Part shown: positions 14,336-15,547 of the stretch, one piece after another
How positions within the stretch are numbered: the stretch's first letter is position 1
Layout of the letters: each line of letters opens with the position of its first letter
From: Actinomycetota bacterium
GTDB taxonomy: Bacteria > Actinomycetota > Thermoleophilia > RBG-16-64-13
Length of the DNA stretch: 15,547 nucleotides
NCBI GenBank assembly: GCA_003157225.1
Contig: PMIZ01000112.1
Span: 164-15,710 of the forward strand
Direction of reading: 5' to 3'
Translations under genes and position numbers: made by a program
Notes under the pieces: generated by a model
What the model was told of the DNA's origin: nothing
The model's database searches: none
Seen by the model: only the letters and a program-made list of their open reading frames with translations

Positions 14336-15472
14336 TCAGGTTGCCCGGGCCACGCATACCTTGAGGAACGGGTCGGTCTCCGGATCGCCTTCCAGAATGC
14401 GCACCTTGACACCGTAGATATCCTCAAGACTGGCCTCGGTTAGTACGTCCACCGGAGCTCCCACGGCGACGAGCCGTCCCCCCTTGACCAACCCTACCCG
14501 CGACGCGCAGGCGAAGGCGTGGTTCGGAAAGTGCGACGACATGAGGACGGCCAAGTCGCGCTCGTGCACGAGGCTCTTGATCAAGGACAGAAGTCGTGCC
14601 TGGTTACCGAAATCAAGGTGCGACGAGGGCTCGTCCATGATGAGCACCCGCGGTTCCTGGGCCAGAGCGCGCGCGATGAGCACCAGTTGCCGCTCGCCCC
14701 CGCTCAGTTCGGTGTAGGGCCGATCGGCCAGATCGGCGACGCCCATTCGTTCGAGTGCGCCCAGCGCCACCTCCTCGTCGTGATGAGAAGGCGCCGAGGT
14801 GAGGGAGATATGCGCGGTGCGGCCGGTGAGGACCACGTCCATCACGTGGAAGGGAAACGGCGCCGTATGGGCCTGAGGCACGTAGGCCATCTGCCGGGCC
14901 CGCTGGCGGCGCGACTGTCCGCTGATGCTCTTGCCGTCGATCCTCACGTCTCCGCCCATGGGAGGGATGGCGCCGAGGATGGTGCGAAAAAGCGTAGTCT
15001 TGCCGACGCCGTTGGGACCCACTAGCAGAAACGCCTTGGCGTTCGGAAAATCGATGGGCACCGATTTCATCCGCGCATCGATGGCGGCGGCAAGCGCCAG
15101 CGTCATGTCGCTTACATTGGTCTTGGCGCTGGCTTCGGCGAGCGCGTGGCCCAGCGCGTCGGGCAGACGGTGGCGCGCGAACGAACCAAGAAGCTCGCTG
15201 CGATCGAAGCGTCGCCGGCCCGGCTTCGCCGCTGGTTTGTCGCGCAGGCGGCGAATCATCGCGTCGCGAAAATCGGCATCGACATCGTTGACCGGCTCGC
15301 CGTTTTCGTCTGCGGAAGCCTGCACTTCGGGTTCCTCGAGCGCCGCGCGCACCATGACGCCGCCGCCCTTGGCGCGTTCGCTGCCGACGATGACCGCCTC
15401 GGGGCCCATCTCGGCGCGCACGCTGGCCAGGGCGCTCTTCATGTCCTTGGCGATGAAGGTGCGAAGTTGCAT
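14336..15472 (-). CDS. Chimeric frame: FlhF N-terminal half joined to FecE/BtuD-type ABC ATPase
   Basis: One open frame of 378 residues from ATG 15472. Residues 1 to about 150 look like the N-terminal region of an alphaproteobacterial FlhF, the SRP-like GTPase for flagellar assembly: MQLRTFIAKDMKSALASVR, EMGPEAVIVGSER, a variable linker, then the N-domain helices ending at FLLVGP. From Walker A GPNGVGKTT (152-160) onward it is an ABC ATPase of the iron-complex/cobalamin type: LFRTILG, Q-loop VPQ (Q200), signature LSGGERQ (256-262), Walker B VLIMDEP (276-282), H-loop His314. The normal ABC start, including the aromatic A-loop residue, and the whole FlhF GTPase domain are missing. The ABC half fits the neighbouring FecB/DUF364 genes; the FlhF half fits the flhA end upstream. 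It is probably a join of two genomes and, if real, most likely not a working FlhF. Confidence 0.85.
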   Translation of the reverse strand: MQLRTFIAKDMKSALASVRAEMGPEAVIVGSERAKGGGVMVRAALEEPEVQASADENGEPVNDVDADFRDAMIRRLRDKPAAKPGRRRFDRSELLGSFARHRLPDALGHALAEASAKTNVSDMTLALAAAIDARMKSVPIDFPNAKAFLLVGPNGVGKTTLFRTILGAIPPMGGDVRIDGKSISGQSRRQRARQMAYVPQAHTAPFPFHVMDVVLTGRTAHISLTSAPSHHDEEVALGALERMGVADLADRPYTELSGGERQLVLIARALAQEPRVLIMDEPSSHLDFGNQARLLSLIKSLVHERDLAVLMSSHFPNHAFACASRVGLVKGGRLVAVGAPVDVLTEASLEDIYGVKVRILEGDPETDPFLKVCVARAT

Positions 15473-15547
15473 CACACCTGCCCCAAGGTTCTAAGCCGGA
15501 TCGAGGCGTGAATTTCGTTCTGCGACATGACCACGGTCTGGTTGCGG
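14993..15547. other. Probable junction and foreign (alphaproteobacterial flagellar) segment
   Basis: The right end from the P-loop codons (14993-15019) outward encodes flhA-end and flhF-start in canonical flagellar order, while everything to the left is actinobacterial-type and non-flagellar. The change occurs where FlhF and ABC ATPases share the GxxGxGKT P-loop, so a short stretch of matching DNA is expected there. That is a classic place for a chimeric read, a chimeric assembly or, less often, true recombination. Confidence 0.7.
15472..15547 (-). CDS. flhA: Flagellar export protein FlhA, C-terminal end (partial)
   Basis: Twenty-four codons run from the window edge to TGA 15474-15472 on the minus strand and read VVMSQNEIHASIRLRTLGQV at the end. 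This is the characteristic FlhA C-terminus (the L/MSQNEI motif followed by a basic, hydrophobic tail), the end of the cytoplasmic export-gate domain of the flagellar type III apparatus. The stop overlaps the ATG of the FlhF-type frame as TGATG, the close arrangement usual for flhA-flhF in Proteobacteria. The fragment is short but the motif plus the neighbour make the call firm. It does not fit the Gram-positive-type content of the rest of the window. Confidence 0.85.
   Translation of the reverse strand, partial: RNQTVVMSQNEIHASIRLRTLGQV

Noticed and set aside
14336..15472. Treating the FlhF-ABC frame as a new natural GTPase/ABC fusion protein
   Set aside because: The upstream flhA remnant, the loss of the ABC N-terminus and FlhF G domain, and the exact P-loop join make a chimeric origin simpler; kept as a finding to test and not as a new protein class.

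Overview
The window is GC-rich, densely packed bacterial DNA. Envelope genes (SLH-anchored deacetylase, VanW-type proteins with Thr-rich tails), lipoproteins with Thr/Ala-rich linkers and anaerobe-type FmdE/DUF364 genes suggest a Gram-positive, probably anaerobic actinobacterium-like organism known mostly from metagenomes. This assignment is inference, since no rRNA is present. At least four genes appear to use TTG starts.

Layout. Positions 1-1459 (+) hold the end of an OmpR-type response regulator and its histidine kinase, overlapping as ATGA. Positions 1413-5624 (-) hold, in transcription order, birA, bioY, uppP and a polysaccharide deacetylase with three SLH repeats. A BirA-like operator half-site pair lies between birA and bioY and covers a TTGACA -35 box. 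Positions 5714-9457 (+) carry two tandem paralogous VanW/peptidoglycan-binding membrane proteins. Positions 9444-14218 (-) form a tight six-gene operon behind its own promoter: DUF4213/DUF364 protein, FecB/BtuF-like lipoprotein, small lipoprotein, larger lipoprotein with two sulfite-oxidase-like (molybdopterin-fold) segments, FmdE-family zinc protein, and a THEP1-like P-loop NTPase. The operon looks like an uncharacterised metal or metal-ligand capture and handling system.

The right end is the oddest part. The reading frame 14336-15472 (-) begins as an alphaproteobacterial-type FlhF (flagellar SRP-like GTPase) and turns, exactly at the Walker A codons (about 14993-15019), into a FecE/BtuD-type ABC ATPase. 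Upstream of it is the last part of flhA, in the usual flhA-flhF order with a TGATG overlap. The ABC half matches the DUF364/FecB genes next to it, whereas the FlhF/FlhA half does not, and the permease expected beside the ATPase is absent. The simplest reading is a chimeric join between two genomes, from assembly or library making; a real recombination at the P-loop cannot be excluded from sequence alone.

Other points of interest are a perfect 15-bp hairpin inside the large lipoprotein gene, two tail-to-tail gene overlaps, and a conserved short C-terminal motif in the VanW pair.
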